From: Lachnospiraceae bacterium AM48-27BH
GTDB lineage: Bacteria; Bacillota; Clostridia; Lachnospirales; Lachnospiraceae
Reading direction: 5' to 3'
Length of the DNA stretch: 64,000 bases
Assembly (NCBI GenBank): GCA_003478355.1
Contig: QUFC01000011.1
Coordinates: 1-64,000 of the forward strand
Position numbers and translations under genes: made by a program. The notes under the pieces are model-generated. The model had not been told where the DNA came from. It searched no databases and saw only the letters and a program-made list of their open reading frames with translations. Shown here in pieces: positions 47,178 through 57,657 of the stretch (positions within the stretch are counted from its first letter, which is position 1; each line of letters opens with the position of its first letter).

Positions 47178-48222
47178 ATGGATGTAAAAGATTTTTATTT
47201 TGATTTACCACAGGAGCTGATTGCTCAGGACCCATTGGAGGATCGTTCTTCCTCCAGATTGTTAGTATTGGATAAAAAAACAGGTGAGATCGAGCACCAT
47301 ACCTTTCGGGACATTGTTTCTTATTTAAAGAAGGGCGATTGTCTGGTGATCAATGATACCAAGGTAATCCCGGCTCGTTTATTTGGCGTGAAAGAGGATA
47401 CACAGGCCAAGATCGAGGTGCTGTTATTAAAGAGAAAGGAAAATGATATCTGGGAGACTCTGGTGAAACCTGGCAAAAAGGCAAAACCGGGCACAGTCAT
47501 TTCCTTTGGCGATGGATTGTTAAAAGGTACGGTTGTTGATGTGATAGAGGATGGTAACCGTCTGATCCAGTTCTCTTACGAGGGGATTTTCGAGGAAATC
47601 TTAGACCAGTTAGGTCAGATGCCGCTGCCTCCATACATTACCCACCAGTTAAAGGACAAGAACCGTTACCAGACGGTTTACGCAAAACATGAGGGATCTG
47701 CAGCCGCACCCACAGCTGGACTGCATTTTACCAAAGAACTGTTAAAAGAGATCGAAGATATGGGTGTGACCATTGCTCATGTGACTCTCCATGTGGGACT
47801 TGGCACCTTCCGTCCGGTGAAAGTAGACAATGTGTTGGATCACCATATGCATTCTGAATTTTATGTGGTAGAAGAGGAAGAGGCGAAAAAGGTTAATGAC
47901 GCCAAGAAAAATGGCGGCCGTGTGATCTGTGTTGGAACTACCAGCTGCCGTACAGTGGAATCTGCCACTGGCGAGGATGGCATCTTAAAGGCCGGAAGCG
48001 GTTGGACTGACATTTTCATTTATCCGGGTTACCGTTTTAAGATCCTGGACGGACTGATCACCAACTTCCATCTGCCGGAGTCTACACTGGTGATGCTGGT
48101 ATCTGCTGGCGGGACGGGATCATGTGCTGCACGCTTATGAGGAGGCAATCAAGGAAAGATACAGATTTTTCTCCTTCGGTGATGCCACTCTGATCATTGA
48201 TAACATTCACGACCATAGATAA
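47178..48222 (+). CDS. queA: tRNA preQ1(34) S-adenosylmethionine ribosyltransferase-isomerase (net 2-base loss)
   Basis: Transfers the ribosyl part of SAM to preQ1 in tRNA, forming epoxyqueuosine. Sequence begins [20 protein letters not shown] and contains FPARLF-like [41 protein letters not shown] and TTSCRTVES. At about 48104-48108 the frame shifts by net minus two: after MLVSA the conserved tail continues [20 protein letters not shown] to a stop at 48220-48222. Repaired length about 348 residues. No other queuosine genes are here. It precedes rluF by 21 bases. Confidence 0.92.
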
Positions 48223-48243
48223 TAAAAGAAAAAGGGTAAAATA

Positions 48244-49002
48244 ATGGAAGAAATCCGTTTAAATAAATATTTAAGTGAAATGGGCATCTGTTCCAGAAGA
48301 GAGGCAGACCGCCTGATTGAAGCTGGCAAGGTGCTGGTGGACGGTCAGACTGCGCCCATGGGTATGAAGATCACACCGGACCAGAAAGTAGTATGCGATG
48401 GAAAAACGGTAGGTATGGTGGAAAATGGACGCCGAAAGAAGCCAAAGCCAGTGCTTCTGATGGTCAATAAACCAAGAGGTATCGTCAGTACGACTTCTGA
48501 CAAAGACCGGGCTATGAATATCGTGGAACTGGTGAAGTATCCAGAGCGTGTGTATCCGGTGGGAAGACTGGATAAGGATTCCGAAGGTTTGATTTTATTA
48601 ACAAATCAGGGTGATCTGGTCAATAAGATCATGAAAGCGTCCAATGGTCATGAAAAAGAGTATGTGGTGACTGTGGACAAGCCGGTAACGGCAAAGTTTA
48701 TCGAAAAAATGTCTGCAGGCGTGTATCTGGATGAATTAGATGTGACCACCAGGGAGTGCGAAGTGAGAGCTACGGGAAAACGGGAATTTACCATTATCCT
48801 GACCCAGGGCTTAAACCGTCAGATCCGCCGGATGTGCGAAACGCTGGGCTTCCATGTCCAGACTCTGAAACGTGTCCGGATCATGAACCTGCGGCTTGGC
48901 AATTTAAAAACCGGAACGTATCGGAAGGTAAGCAAAGAGGAGTATGAAGAGCTTTGCGAGCTTCTGGACGGTCCTGCTTTTGAAGAGGAATGGGAAGAAT
49001 GA
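48244..49002 (+). CDS. 23S rRNA pseudouridine synthase, RluF/RsuA family
   Basis: 252 residues. N-terminal S4 RNA-binding domain (IRLNKYLSEMGICSRREADRLIEAGKV, landmarks only) followed by the catalytic domain with the active-site Asp in VGRLDKDSEGLILLTNQGD. The KIMKASNGHEKEYVVTVDKPV segment resembles RluF, which modifies 23S rRNA near position 2604, more than RluB; the subtype is inference. Overlaps ligA start by four bases. Confidence 0.9.
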   Translation: MEEIRLNKYLSEMGICSRREADRLIEAGKVLVDGQTAPMGMKITPDQKVVCDGKTVGMVENGRRKKPKPVLLMVNKPRGIVSTTSDKDRAMNIVELVKYPERVYPVGRLDKDSEGLILLTNQGDLVNKIMKASNGHEKEYVVTVDKPVTAKFIEKMSAGVYLDELDVTTRECEVRATGKREFTIILTQGLNRQIRRMCETLGFHVQTLKRVRIMNLRLGNLKTGTYRKVSKEEYEELCELLDGPAFEEEWEE

Positions 49003-50990
49003 AAAATCAACAGGATATTGCCAGAATGAAAGAACTGATCGCCACCCTTTCCCCGGCTGCAAGAGCTTATTACCAGGAAAGCCGGGAGATCATGAGCAAT
49101 CTGGAATACGACCGTTTATACGATGAGCTGCTGGCTCTAGAGAAAAAGACCGGGGTGATCCTGTCTGGAAGTCCTACCCAGAAGGTCGGTTACGAGGTTT
49201 TAAGTGAACTGCCGAAGGAGGCACATCCGTCTCCCATGCTTTCCCTGGATAAGACCAAGGAGGTTGGAGTGCTGCAGGAGTGGCTGGGAACGCAGAAAGG
49301 GCTTCTCTCCTGGAAATTAGACGGTCTGACCGTAGTACTGACTTATGAAAATGGCAGCTTGCAGAAGGCTGTGACCCGTGGAAATGGGGAAATTGGCGAG
49401 GTGATCACTCCCAATGCCAGGACCTTTGAGAATATTCCGCTGAAGATTGCCTTTGACGGCAGACTGGTTCTCCGGGGTGAGGCGGTGATCAGATATTCCG
49501 ATTTCGAGAAAATGAACGAAGAAATCGAAGATGTGGATGCAAAATACAAAAATCCACGGAATCTCTGCGCCGGATCGGTGCGTCAGTTAAACAGCCAGAT
49601 CACGGCCAGCCGTCATGTGCATTGTCTGATCTTTACCCTGGTGGAAGCGGTAAAGGACGATGAGGCAGTGGATTTTAAAAATTCCAGAACGGCTCAGTTT
49701 GCGTGGCTGAAGGATCAGGGCTTTGAGGTGGTGGAGCATCAGGATGTGACTGCAGCTACCTTGCCGGATAAGGTGGCATATTTTGCAGAGGCTATTCAGA
49801 CCTTTGATATTCCATCAGATGGTCTGGTTCTGACTTACGAAGATATTGCCTATGGCGAGTCGCTGGGACGGACAGCGAAGTTCCCGCGTCATTCCATTGC
49901 TTTTAAATGGGCCGATGAGATCCGGGAGACCACCCTTTCCTATATTGAATGGAGTCCGTCCAGAACGGGTCTGATCAATCCGGTGGCGGTATTTGAACCG
50001 GTTGAATTAGAAGGAACCACAGTCAGCCGGGCCAGTGTCCATAACATCAGTATTATGGAAGGTCTGGAACTGGGCGCCGGTGACCAGATCACTGTTTATA
50101 AGGCCAATATGATCATTCCGCAGATCGCCGATAACCTGACCAGAAGTGGTGTGCGGGATATTCCGAAGATCTGTCCCGTATGTGGCGGAGAAACGGAGAT
50201 CCGCCAGATCAATGATGTGAAAGCATTATATTGCACCAATCCGGACTGTCAGGCGAAGAAGATCAAGAGCTTTACTCTTTTTGTCAGTCGTGACGCGTTA
50301 AATATTGATGGTTTATCCGAGGCAACTCTGGAGAAATTCATTGGAGCGGGATTTATCCATGAATTTGCAGATATCTTTCATCTGGACCGTCATAAGGACG
50401 CCATCGTTTCTATGGAAGGGTTCGGAGAAAAGTCATATGAGAATCTGATTCAGGCGGTGAAACGTGCTGCTTCCACCAATCTGGTGCGGGTGGTTTATGG
50501 TCTGGGAATCGCAGGAATCGGCCTTAGCAATGCCAAGATGCTGTGCCGCCATTTCCACTATGATTTTGATGCCATGCGCCACGCTTCGGTGGAAGAGCTG
50601 ACAGCAGTGGACGGAATCGGAGCTGTATTAGCAGATGCCTGGTGCCAGTATTTTGCCGATGAGAAAAATAATGCCATGACCGATCATCTTCTGGCAGAAC
50701 TGACACTGGAAGAAGTGAAGGAAGAAGAGGGGGATCGTTCCCTGGATGGAATGGTCTTTGTAATCACTGGTTCTGTGGAACATTTCGCAAACCGGAAGGA
50801 GTTACAGACCCTGATCGAGTCCAAGGGCGGGAAAGCCACTGGTTCCGTGACTTCCAAAACCACTTACCTGATCAATAATGATGTGAATTCCACATCTTCG
50901 AAAAATAAAAAAGCAAGAGAGCTGGGGATTCCGATCCTTTCGGAGGAAGATTTCCTGAAACTCTTGGAGGGGGAAAAACATGCCGATTAA
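48999..50990 (+). CDS. ligA: NAD+-dependent DNA ligase
   Basis: About 663 residues. The adenylation lysine lies in [15 protein letters not shown], a variant of KxDG; OB-fold, a Cys4 zinc finger ([20 protein letters not shown]), helix-hairpin-helix repeats ([29 protein letters not shown]) and a C-terminal BRCT domain ([20 protein letters not shown]) follow. The N-terminal Ia domain is present ([16 protein letters not shown]). Sequence is a divergent branch compared with E. coli LigA but complete. ATGA overlap with the pseudouridine synthase gene sets the start. Confidence 0.93.
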   Translation: MKNQQDIARMKELIATLSPAARAYYQESREIMSNLEYDRLYDELLALEKKTGVILSGSPTQKVGYEVLSELPKEAHPSPMLSLDKTKEVGVLQEWLGTQKGLLSWKLDGLTVVLTYENGSLQKAVTRGNGEIGEVITPNARTFENIPLKIAFDGRLVLRGEAVIRYSDFEKMNEEIEDVDAKYKNPRNLCAGSVRQLNSQITASRHVHCLIFTLVEAVKDDEAVDFKNSRTAQFAWLKDQGFEVVEHQDVTAATLPDKVAYFAEAIQTFDIPSDGLVLTYEDIAYGESLGRTAKFPRHSIAFKWADEIRETTLSYIEWSPSRTGLINPVAVFEPVELEGTTVSRASVHNISIMEGLELGAGDQITVYKANMIIPQIADNLTRSGVRDIPKICPVCGGETEIRQINDVKALYCTNPDCQAKKIKSFTLFVSRDALNIDGLSEATLEKFIGAGFIHEFADIFHLDRHKDAIVSMEGFGEKSYENLIQAVKRAASTNLVRVVYGLGIAGIGLSNAKMLCRHFHYDFDAMRHASVEELTAVDGIGAVLADAWCQYFADEKNNAMTDHLLAELTLEEVKEEEGDRSLDGMVFVITGSVEHFANRKELQTLIESKGGKATGSVTSKTTYLINNDVNSTSSKNKKARELGIPILSEEDFLKLLEGEKHAD

Positions 50991-51900
50991 AATACAAAAG
51001 GATCTGCCGGCAAAAGCCATTTTGGAATCAGAGAATATTTTCGTGATGGATGAAGACCGGGCCATGAGCCAGGATATCCGTCCACTGGAGATCCTAATCT
51101 TAAATCTGATGCCCTTAAAGGAAGAGACGGAGACCCAGCTGTTGAGAGCTCTGTCCAACACGCCTCTGCAGATCGACTGCACCTTTCTGATGCTGTCTAC
51201 CCATGTATCCAAAAATACGTCGGCCAGCCACATCAATAAGTTTTATGTTACTTTTGAGGGAATCCGCAAGAAACGGTTCGACGGTATGATCATTACCGGC
51301 GCACCTGTGGAAATGATGGAATTCGAGGAGGTCAATTACTGGGAAGAGCTGTCCATGATCATGGAGTGGAGCAAAAAACATGTGACCTCCACCCTTCATA
51401 TCTGCTGGGGAGCACAGGCGGGGCTTTACTACCATTATGGGATCCAGAAGTATTTAAGAGAGAGCAAGCTCAGTGGCATCTACAGCCATAAGGTGCTTCA
51501 TCACCGGGTTCCACTGATGCGGAGCATGGACGATTATATCATGGCGCCGCATTCCCGCTATACGGAGGTCCGCAGGGAGGATGTGGAGAAGCATCCGGAA
51601 CTGATCATTCTGGCAGAGTCCGATGAGGCGGGACTGTTCCTGATCATGAGCCGTGATGGCAGGCAGATCTTCGTGCAGGGCCATCCGGAATACGACCGTA
51701 TGACCCTGGACGGTGAGTACCACCGGGATCTGGGCAAGGGCATCAATCCGCAGATCCCGTGCAATTATTATGAAAATGATGATCCAACGAAGAAACCGGT
51801 GTTATGCTGGAGAAATATGGCCAATACGCTTTACAGCAACTGGCTGAACTATTATGTATACCAGGCAACTCCTTATAAACTTGAGGAAGATGCGGAGTAG
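50980..51900 (+). CDS. metA: Homoserine O-acetyltransferase (MetA family)
   Basis: 306 residues. Catalyses acylation of L-homoserine for methionine synthesis. The nucleophile is Cys142 ([16 protein letters not shown]), with His and Glu in SHKVLHHRV and GHPEYDR. Position 111 is Glu ([13 protein letters not shown]), the residue that directs this family to acetyl-CoA; succinyl-specific enzymes have Gly there. It overlaps the end of ligA by 11 bases, so it is cotranscribed with queA-rluF-ligA or read through. No S-box or other riboswitch is visible before it. Confidence 0.92.
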   Translation: MPIKIQKDLPAKAILESENIFVMDEDRAMSQDIRPLEILILNLMPLKEETETQLLRALSNTPLQIDCTFLMLSTHVSKNTSASHINKFYVTFEGIRKKRFDGMIITGAPVEMMEFEEVNYWEELSMIMEWSKKHVTSTLHICWGAQAGLYYHYGIQKYLRESKLSGIYSHKVLHHRVPLMRSMDDYIMAPHSRYTEVRREDVEKHPELIILAESDEAGLFLIMSRDGRQIFVQGHPEYDRMTLDGEYHRDLGKGINPQIPCNYYENDDPTKKPVLCWRNMANTLYSNWLNYYVYQATPYKLEEDAE

Positions 51901-51913
51901 GGATGTAAAATCT

Positions 51914-51950
51914 GCCCCTGGCGCTTGACGAAAGACGCCAGGGGCATTTA
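51914..51950 (+). terminator. Terminator after metA
   Basis: Perfect 10-bp GC-rich stem GCCCCTGGCG/CGCCAGGGGC with a 12-base loop, then ATTTATAAT. Confidence 0.85.
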
Positions 51951-52222
51951 TAATAAAAAAGTAAGGTTCCGGTTCTTTCTGAACCGATTTTACCGTTGTT
52001 TTTGTCGATCGATCATGAAGATACAGGACAACGATCCAGGTTTCAAGTTTCAAGCGGCGGTTCGCTGCATACTTTCCGAGAACAAGAAAACATAAGACAG
52101 AAGGTGGTGCCTTTGACGTAGAAAATAAGTCCGTGAATGCAGCTTTGGAGAAACGGAACGGGAGGTTACTGTTTGCACAACGCGTGGACAGTAACAACAG
52201 CTGGGAAAAGACAATAAAAGGA
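51951..52222. other. Intergenic region before recA, no gene recognised
   Basis: Starts with a hairpin GGTTCcggttctttctGAACC near 51965. A plus-strand open stretch near 52090-52230 has no start or ribosome site. No riboswitch or other known RNA is recognised. Confidence 0.4.
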
Positions 52223-52274
52223 TTGACTTTTCACAGCAAGTATATTATGATTACATTAACAAGAACATTTGTTC
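52223..52274 (+). promoter_or_regulatory. recA promoter with LexA (SOS) box
   Basis: TTGACT (52223-52228), 17-bp spacer, TATGAT (52246-52251). The LexA box GAAC-ATTT-GTTC lies at 52263-52274, just after the start of transcription and 16 bp before the recA ATG. Confidence 0.85.
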
Positions 52275-52290
52275 GTGATGGAGGAAAAGA

Positions 52291-53352
52291 ATGGATAAAG
52301 CGGAGAAGATGAAAGCCCTTGACGCGGCTTTGACACAGATTGAGAAAGCATATGGAAAAGGTTCCGTGATGAAGTTAGGTGATTCCGGAGCTAATATGAA
52401 TATAGAGACTGTACCGACCGGTTCTTTAAGTCTGGATCTGGCGCTTGGACTCGGCGGTATTCCGAAGGGACGTGTAGTAGAGATCTACGGACCAGAGTCC
52501 AGTGGTAAGACAACGGTTGCCCTGCATATGGTGGCAGAGGTGCAGAAAAGAGGCGGTATCGCCGGATTTATTGATGCGGAGCACGCGTTAGACCCGGTTT
52601 ACGCGAGAAATATCGGTGTTGATATTGATAACCTGTACATCTCCCAGCCAGATAACGGCGAGCAGGCATTGGAGATCACCGAGACCATGGTGCGTTCAGG
52701 CGCAGTCGATATCGTGATCGTAGACTCTGTAGCAGCCCTGGTTCCGAAGGCAGAGATCGACGGAGATATGGGTGAGTCCCATATGGGTCTGCAGGCGAGA
52801 CTGATGTCCCAGGCTTTAAGAAAGTTAACTGGTATTATGAGCAAGTCCAACTGTACGGTGATCTTTATCAACCAGATCCGTGAGAAGATCGGCGTCATGT
52901 TCGGTAACCCGGAGACGACTACTGGTGGACGTGCGTTAAAGTTCTACGCATCTGTCCGTATGGATGTCCGCAGAACCGACAGTTTGAAGCAGAACGGCGA
53001 AGTGGTAGGTAACCATGTCCGTGTGAAAGTAGTGAAGAATAAGATTGCTCCGCCGTTCAAAGAGGCAGAGTTCGATATCATGTTTGGACAGGGCATTTCC
53101 AAGGAGGGTGATATCCTGGATCTGGGCGTGAAGTTAGATATCGTGGAGAAGAGTGGCGCATGGTACGCATATGATGGCACGAAGATTGGTCAGGGCCGTG
53201 AGAATGCCAAGATCTATCTGAAGGATAACCCGACAGTATGCTTAGAGATCGAGAACAAGGTCCGTGAGCACTATGGACTGCAGCCGACGGAAGCAGTGGA
53301 GGTGCAGGCGGCAGCTTCTGAAACAGCAGCAGATGCTGAAGTAAATGAGTAA
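52291..53352 (+). CDS. recA: Recombinase RecA
   Basis: 353 residues, full length. Walker [15 protein letters not shown], the Walker B/L1 region [21 protein letters not shown], the L2 loop [21 protein letters not shown] and an acidic/Ala-rich C-terminal tail. Forms filaments on single-stranded DNA, drives homologous recombination and LexA self-cleavage. Ribosome site GGAGG, under the LexA box at 52263. recX follows 103 bases downstream. Confidence 0.98.
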   Translation: MDKAEKMKALDAALTQIEKAYGKGSVMKLGDSGANMNIETVPTGSLSLDLALGLGGIPKGRVVEIYGPESSGKTTVALHMVAEVQKRGGIAGFIDAEHALDPVYARNIGVDIDNLYISQPDNGEQALEITETMVRSGAVDIVIVDSVAALVPKAEIDGDMGESHMGLQARLMSQALRKLTGIMSKSNCTVIFINQIREKIGVMFGNPETTTGGRALKFYASVRMDVRRTDSLKQNGEVVGNHVRVKVVKNKIAPPFKEAEFDIMFGQGISKEGDILDLGVKLDIVEKSGAWYAYDGTKIGQGRENAKIYLKDNPTVCLEIENKVREHYGLQPTEAVEVQAAASETAADAEVNE

Positions 53353-53455
53353 TCGTCAAAGTACGAAACCCTTACACAGGAAAATGATGATTGGATGCCA
53401 GGATATACATCGGCGATAATCATCGGAATATACCAGTTCATAACAGGAGGCAGAC

Positions 53456-54061
53456 ATGCAGATCATGGCAGTTACTCCTTTTGACAAACGAAGAAGCAAA
53501 GTCCTTATCAGTGAGGACTTTGCCTTTGTTTTATATAATGGAGAGATCAGAAGATATCATATTCAAGAAGGGGCAGAACTGACGGGGGAGAGGTACCGCC
53601 AGATCTTAGACGAGGTCCTGCGGAAACGTGCCAGGGAACGAGCGATTTATCTCTTAAAAGAGAAAGACCGGACTGAGGCAGAGCTGACGAAGAAGCTGAG
53701 AGAAGGCTTTTATCCGGAAGAAGTGATCCGGGAAGTCTTAGAACTGTTTAAAGCACGCCACTACATTGATGATGAGGAATATGGCAGGCGTTATCTGGAT
53801 AACCACAGCCAGAAGAAGAGCCGCAGACGCCTCCAGTATGACCTTCAGCGGAAGGGACTGGACCGGGATCAGATCGAAGAATTGCTGGAAGAGATCGAGG
53901 TGCCGGAGGAGGATCAGATCAGGGAATTTCTTCAGAAAAAGGGCTATGATCCGGAGCAGACCGATCAGAAGGAAAAGGGAAAACTTATAATGGCATTAGC
54001 CAGGAAAGGTTTTGCCTATGAAGCTATCCGAAGTGTCATGGGAGAGTGGCTAGATACTTGA
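53456..54061 (+). CDS. recX: Recombination regulator RecX
   Basis: 201 residues, helical, three tandem RecX repeats: ARERAIYLLKEKDRTEAELTKKL, then ARHYIDDEEYGRRYLDNHSQKKSRRRLQYDLQRKG (landmarks) and the C-terminal KGKLIMALARKGFAYEAIRSVMG. It binds the RecA filament groove and modulates its activity; position after recA supports this. Start follows AGGAGG. Its stop codon overlaps the -35 of the rny promoter. Confidence 0.9.
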   Translation: MQIMAVTPFDKRRSKVLISEDFAFVLYNGEIRRYHIQEGAELTGERYRQILDEVLRKRARERAIYLLKEKDRTEAELTKKLREGFYPEEVIREVLELFKARHYIDDEEYGRRYLDNHSQKKSRRRLQYDLQRKGLDRDQIEELLEEIEVPEEDQIREFLQKKGYDPEQTDQKEKGKLIMALARKGFAYEAIRSVMGEWLDT

Positions 54062-54086
54062 CATAATGCACAAAACCGTTTAAAAT
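54058..54086 (+). promoter_or_regulatory. rny promoter
   Basis: TTGACA (54058-54063), 17-bp spacer, TAAAAT (54081-54086), overlapping the recX stop. Confidence 0.7.
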
Positions 54087-54140
54087 TGTAGTGTTGTATT
54101 ATTGTACAATGAAAACTAAATAAGGAGGTGCTCCTGTGTT

Positions 54141-55694
54141 ATGGGGACTATTGTAATAGCATTAGCAGTAGCAGTCACAGCGATCATTGTGGCGCCTATT
54201 ACCTGGTTCGCAGCGGTCACACACCGTAAAAATGCTTACGAAAGCAAGATCGGCAGTGCAGAAGAGAAATCCAGAGAGATTATCGATGAAGCATTGAAGA
54301 CCGCAGAGACAAAGAAGCGCGAAGCTCTCCTGGAAGCTAAGGAAGAGTCCATCAGGACGAAGAATGAATTAGATAAAGAAACAAGAGAAAGAAGAGCTGA
54401 GCTTCAACGTTATGAACGAAGAGTTTTAAGCAAGGAAGAAAATCTGGACAAGAAGTCCGAATCATTGGAACGCAGAGAAAGTGGTTTGGCAGCTCGTGAA
54501 GAGAGCCTGACCAAGAAACTGACAGAGGCAGATGAGCTTCGTGAGAAGAGACAGCAGGAACTGGAACGTATTTCGGGGCTGACCTCCGAACAGGCGAAAG
54601 AATACCTGTTGAAATCAGTAGAAGACGATGTCAAACATGATACTGCGAAGATGGTCAAAGAGATGGAGACCAGAGCCAAGGAAGAAGCAGATAAAAAGGC
54701 GAAGGAATACGTCGTGACTGCAATTCAGAGATGCGCAGCAGATCATGTGGCTGAGACAACGGTATCCGTTGTACAGCTTCCGAATGATGAGATGAAGGGT
54801 CGGATCATTGGTAGAGAGGGCCGCAATATCCGTACTCTGGAGACTATGACTGGCGTTGAGCTGATCATTGATGATACACCAGAGGCAGTCGTATTATCCG
54901 GTTTTGATCCGGTACGACGGGAAGTAGCAAGAATCGCACTGGAACGTCTGATTGTGGACGGACGAATTCATCCGGCCAGAATCGAAGAGATGGTGGAGAA
55001 AGCACAGAAAGAAGTAGAAGCCAACATGCGTGAGGATGGCGAGGCAGCTGCCCTTGAGGTAGGTATCCACGGTATCCATCCGGAGTTAGTAAAGCTTTTG
55101 GGTAGAATGAAATTCAGAACCAGCTACGGTCAGAATGCGTTAAAGCATTCCATTGAGGTAGCCCAGTTATCCGGACTCCTGGCTGCAGAGGTAGGAGTTG
55201 ATATCCGAATGGCGAAACGCGCCGGTTTATTACATGACATTGGTAAATCCATCGACCATGAAGTAGAGGGTTCCCACGTAAAACTGGGTGCAGAACTTTG
55301 CAGAAAGTACAAAGAATCCCCTATCGTGATCAATGCGGTAGAGTCCCATCATGGTGATGTTGAACCAGAGAGTTTGATTGCCTGCATCGTACAGGCGGCA
55401 GATACCATTTCCGCCGCACGTCCAGGTGCAAGAAGAGAAACTCTGGAGACATATACGAACAGACTGAAACAGTTAGAGGAGATTACCGATTCCTTTAAGG
55501 GAGTTGATAAGTCCTTCGCAATCCAGGCCGGACGTGAAGTCCGTGTTATGGTAGTTCCGGAACAGATCAATGATGATGATATGGTTCTTCTGGCTAGAAA
55601 CATTTCTAAGAAGATTGAGGAATCCATGGAATATCCAGGTCAGATCCGTGTCAACGTGATTCGTGAATCAAGAGTGACTGATTACGCAAAATAA
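54141..55694 (+). CDS. rny: Ribonuclease Y
   Basis: 517 residues. N-terminal membrane anchor ([20 protein letters not shown]), a long coiled coil (residues about 35-200), KH domain ([16 protein letters not shown]), and HD domain with the catalytic HD pair in [14 protein letters not shown]. Membrane-bound endonuclease that initiates mRNA decay. The ribosome site AAGGAGG at 54122-54128 lies in a small hairpin AGGAG-GTG-CTCCT, so initiation may be modulated; spacing to ATG is 12 bases. Confidence 0.96.
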   Translation: MGTIVIALAVAVTAIIVAPITWFAAVTHRKNAYESKIGSAEEKSREIIDEALKTAETKKREALLEAKEESIRTKNELDKETRERRAELQRYERRVLSKEENLDKKSESLERRESGLAAREESLTKKLTEADELREKRQQELERISGLTSEQAKEYLLKSVEDDVKHDTAKMVKEMETRAKEEADKKAKEYVVTAIQRCAADHVAETTVSVVQLPNDEMKGRIIGREGRNIRTLETMTGVELIIDDTPEAVVLSGFDPVRREVARIALERLIVDGRIHPARIEEMVEKAQKEVEANMREDGEAAALEVGIHGIHPELVKLLGRMKFRTSYGQNALKHSIEVAQLSGLLAAEVGVDIRMAKRAGLLHDIGKSIDHEVEGSHVKLGAELCRKYKESPIVINAVESHHGDVEPESLIACIVQAADTISAARPGARRETLETYTNRLKQLEEITDSFKGVDKSFAIQAGREVRVMVVPEQINDDDMVLLARNISKKIEESMEYPGQIRVNVIRESRVTDYAK

Positions 55695-55704
55695 GTGATT
55701 AGAC

Positions 55705-55768
55705 AAAAGAGAAAAGCATTATTTTCAGGTGGGAAACTGCCTTTGAAAATGATGCTTTTCTTTTTTCT
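55705..55768 (+). terminator. Terminator after rny
   Basis: GAAAAGCATTATTTTCA pairs with TGAAAATGATGCTTTTC (one mismatch) around a 16-base loop, then a T-rich tract. Confidence 0.9.
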
Positions 55769-55831
55769 TACGTTTCATTGAACTCTATTGACAAGACCGT
55801 GAATTCTGAATAGAGTTAAGATAGAAGAATC

Positions 55832-55888
55832 GGTAAAAGAAAAGCGATAAAAGAAAAGCAATCAAAGAAAAACAATAAAAGGAATAAA
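55832..55888 (+). repeat. Imperfect A-rich tandem repeat
   Basis: Three to four degenerate 14-15-base units of the form (G/A)AT-AAAAGAAAA-(G/A)C upstream of the cell-wall-binding protein gene. Confidence 0.45.
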
Positions 55889-55916
55889 TGATAGAGGCAA
55901 GACAGGAGGAGATACA

Positions 55917-56930
55917 ATGGGAAGAATGAAAAAAATAGCAGGTTTATTATCATTGACCGCACTGCTGACCATTGCCATGAGTGTTCCGGCATTTGCAGCG
56001 AAAAAGATCAAAGAGGTATCTATCAGCGTAAGTGATGAATTTAAGATTGGTGAGGACTGTTCTACCGAGGATGTAGAAGTGACCTCCAAGAGTAAAAAAT
56101 ATACCGTTGGTGATGTGGAAATCTTAAATGAGATCAACGAATGGGGACCATCTGATGTACCGGAACTGGAAGTAACCCTGAATGCTGAGGATGGGTATTA
56201 TTTTTCCATCAGTGCTGCCACGATCAATGTAAAGGGTGGAACTTATGTCAGCGGAAGAAAAGGTGACAGTAACTATTCTGTTATTTTAAAGCTGCGACTT
56301 CCGGCATTGACGAACCAGGTGGGAACTGTAGAAGAGGCAGGCTGGTCCTCTAAAAATGTGGCGTCATGGAAAGAAACCTACAATGCAGGAAGCTATGAAG
56401 TAACTCTGTACCATGATGGTAAGAAGTATGGAACCATCCAGTCAGCAGTGGGAACAACCTTTGATTTCGCTCCATTTATGAAAAAAGCGGGAACTTATAC
56501 TTATAAAGTACGTGGTGTGAATACCGCAGACAGCAAGATCAAAGGTGACTGGTTTGAGAGCCAGAGCGGTTCTTACATTGATGAGGCTACAGCGGAGAGT
56601 TATCGCACCCAGTACGGCAGTGCCATTCCAACTGGAATAACCGAGCCAGATCAGCAGATTCCTCAGAGCTCTAATGGAACGGGATGGCAGAAGGATAACA
56701 AAGGCTGGTGGTATCGGAATGCCGATGGAACCTACCCAACCAATAACTGGCAGCAGGTGAATGGCAAATGGTATTACTTTGATTCTGTTGGCTATATGGT
56801 GACTGGCTGGATCGAATGGAATGGCAAGTACTATTACTGCAGACCGGTTGACGGCGATATGTTAGTAGATACGGTGGTACCAGACGGCTCTGGCCGGAGA
56901 GTGGACTCTACTGGCGCATGGATTCAGTAG
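55917..56930 (+). CDS. Secreted protein with choline/cell-wall-binding repeats
   Basis: 337 residues. A signal peptide (MGRMKKIAGLLSLTALLTIA, cleavage after PAFAA) is followed by two Ig-like beta domains of unknown role (residues about 27-240), one beginning KKIKEVSISVSDEFKIGEDC, then a Ser/Gln linker and about two CW_binding_1 units (GWQKDNKGWWYRNADGTYPT, GKWYYFDSVGYMVTGW). The aromatic repeats bind choline or wall glycans, anchoring it to the cell surface. Start follows AGGAGGAG. Confidence 0.85.
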   Translation: MGRMKKIAGLLSLTALLTIAMSVPAFAAKKIKEVSISVSDEFKIGEDCSTEDVEVTSKSKKYTVGDVEILNEINEWGPSDVPELEVTLNAEDGYYFSISAATINVKGGTYVSGRKGDSNYSVILKLRLPALTNQVGTVEEAGWSSKNVASWKETYNAGSYEVTLYHDGKKYGTIQSAVGTTFDFAPFMKKAGTYTYKVRGVNTADSKIKGDWFESQSGSYIDEATAESYRTQYGSAIPTGITEPDQQIPQSSNGTGWQKDNKGWWYRNADGTYPTNNWQQVNGKWYYFDSVGYMVTGWIEWNGKYYYCRPVDGDMLVDTVVPDGSGRRVDSTGAWIQ

Positions 56931-57031
56931 GACCTCAGCGGAAGCGTTTAAATTTACGGAGATTAAAAAGTGAAGCAACTGTGAAGGTGCTGGACAGTTA
57001 TAAAGAAAAACAAGAAGGGGATCGGGTAACC

Positions 57032-57574
57032 ATGGGAGATAAGGTAGTACGTCTGAAAAGAGAGTTAAAATATCAGGGAACGATTTTAAAAATTTACGAG
57101 GACACAGTGTTAGCCAATGGTCATGAGGCTCATTGGGATTTTATCCATCATGATGGAGCTGCTGCAGTGGTGCCGGTAACGGATGATGGAAAGATCCTGA
57201 TGGTTAGACAGTACCGCAATGCTTTAAACCGGGAGACTCTTGAAATCCCGGCAGGTAAGCTGGATGCTCCGGATGAGCCAAAGATTGAATGTGCTTACCG
57301 GGAACTGGAAGAAGAGACCGGATATCGCACAGAGAAATTAGAGTACTTGATGAGTCTGAATACCACGGTTGCTTTTTGCGATGAGGCCATTGATATCTTT
57401 GTGGCAAGAAACCTGATCCCATCCCATCAGCATCTGGATGAGGATGAGTACATTGAAGTAGAAGCGTGGGAGTTAAAAGACCTGATGCAGTTGATCTATG
57501 ATGGCAAGATGACAGACGCGAAGACTGTAGCAGCTATCAGTACTTATGCCATTAAGTACGGAGCAATGGTATAA
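57032..57574 (+). CDS. NUDIX hydrolase, ADP-ribose pyrophosphatase type
   Basis: 180 residues. The Nudix box is complete: GKLDAPDEPKIECAYRELEEETGY (about residues 73-96). N-terminal strands (VVRLKRELKYQGTILKIYED) match ADP-ribose pyrophosphatases, which split ADP-ribose to AMP and ribose 5-phosphate. The frame is open back to 56918, overlapping the previous gene, but MGDKVVRLKREL after AAGGGG is the likely start. Confidence 0.88.
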   Translation: MGDKVVRLKRELKYQGTILKIYEDTVLANGHEAHWDFIHHDGAAAVVPVTDDGKILMVRQYRNALNRETLEIPAGKLDAPDEPKIECAYRELEEETGYRTEKLEYLMSLNTTVAFCDEAIDIFVARNLIPSHQHLDEDEYIEVEAWELKDLMQLIYDGKMTDAKTVAAISTYAIKYGAMV

Positions 57575-57657
57575 TTTTCCAAACCGTCTCATAGAATAGT
57601 AGCAGCTGTCTGGCTGGTCGGTCTGTGCGGCTGGCATGAAGCACTGCGGTGTAGTGG

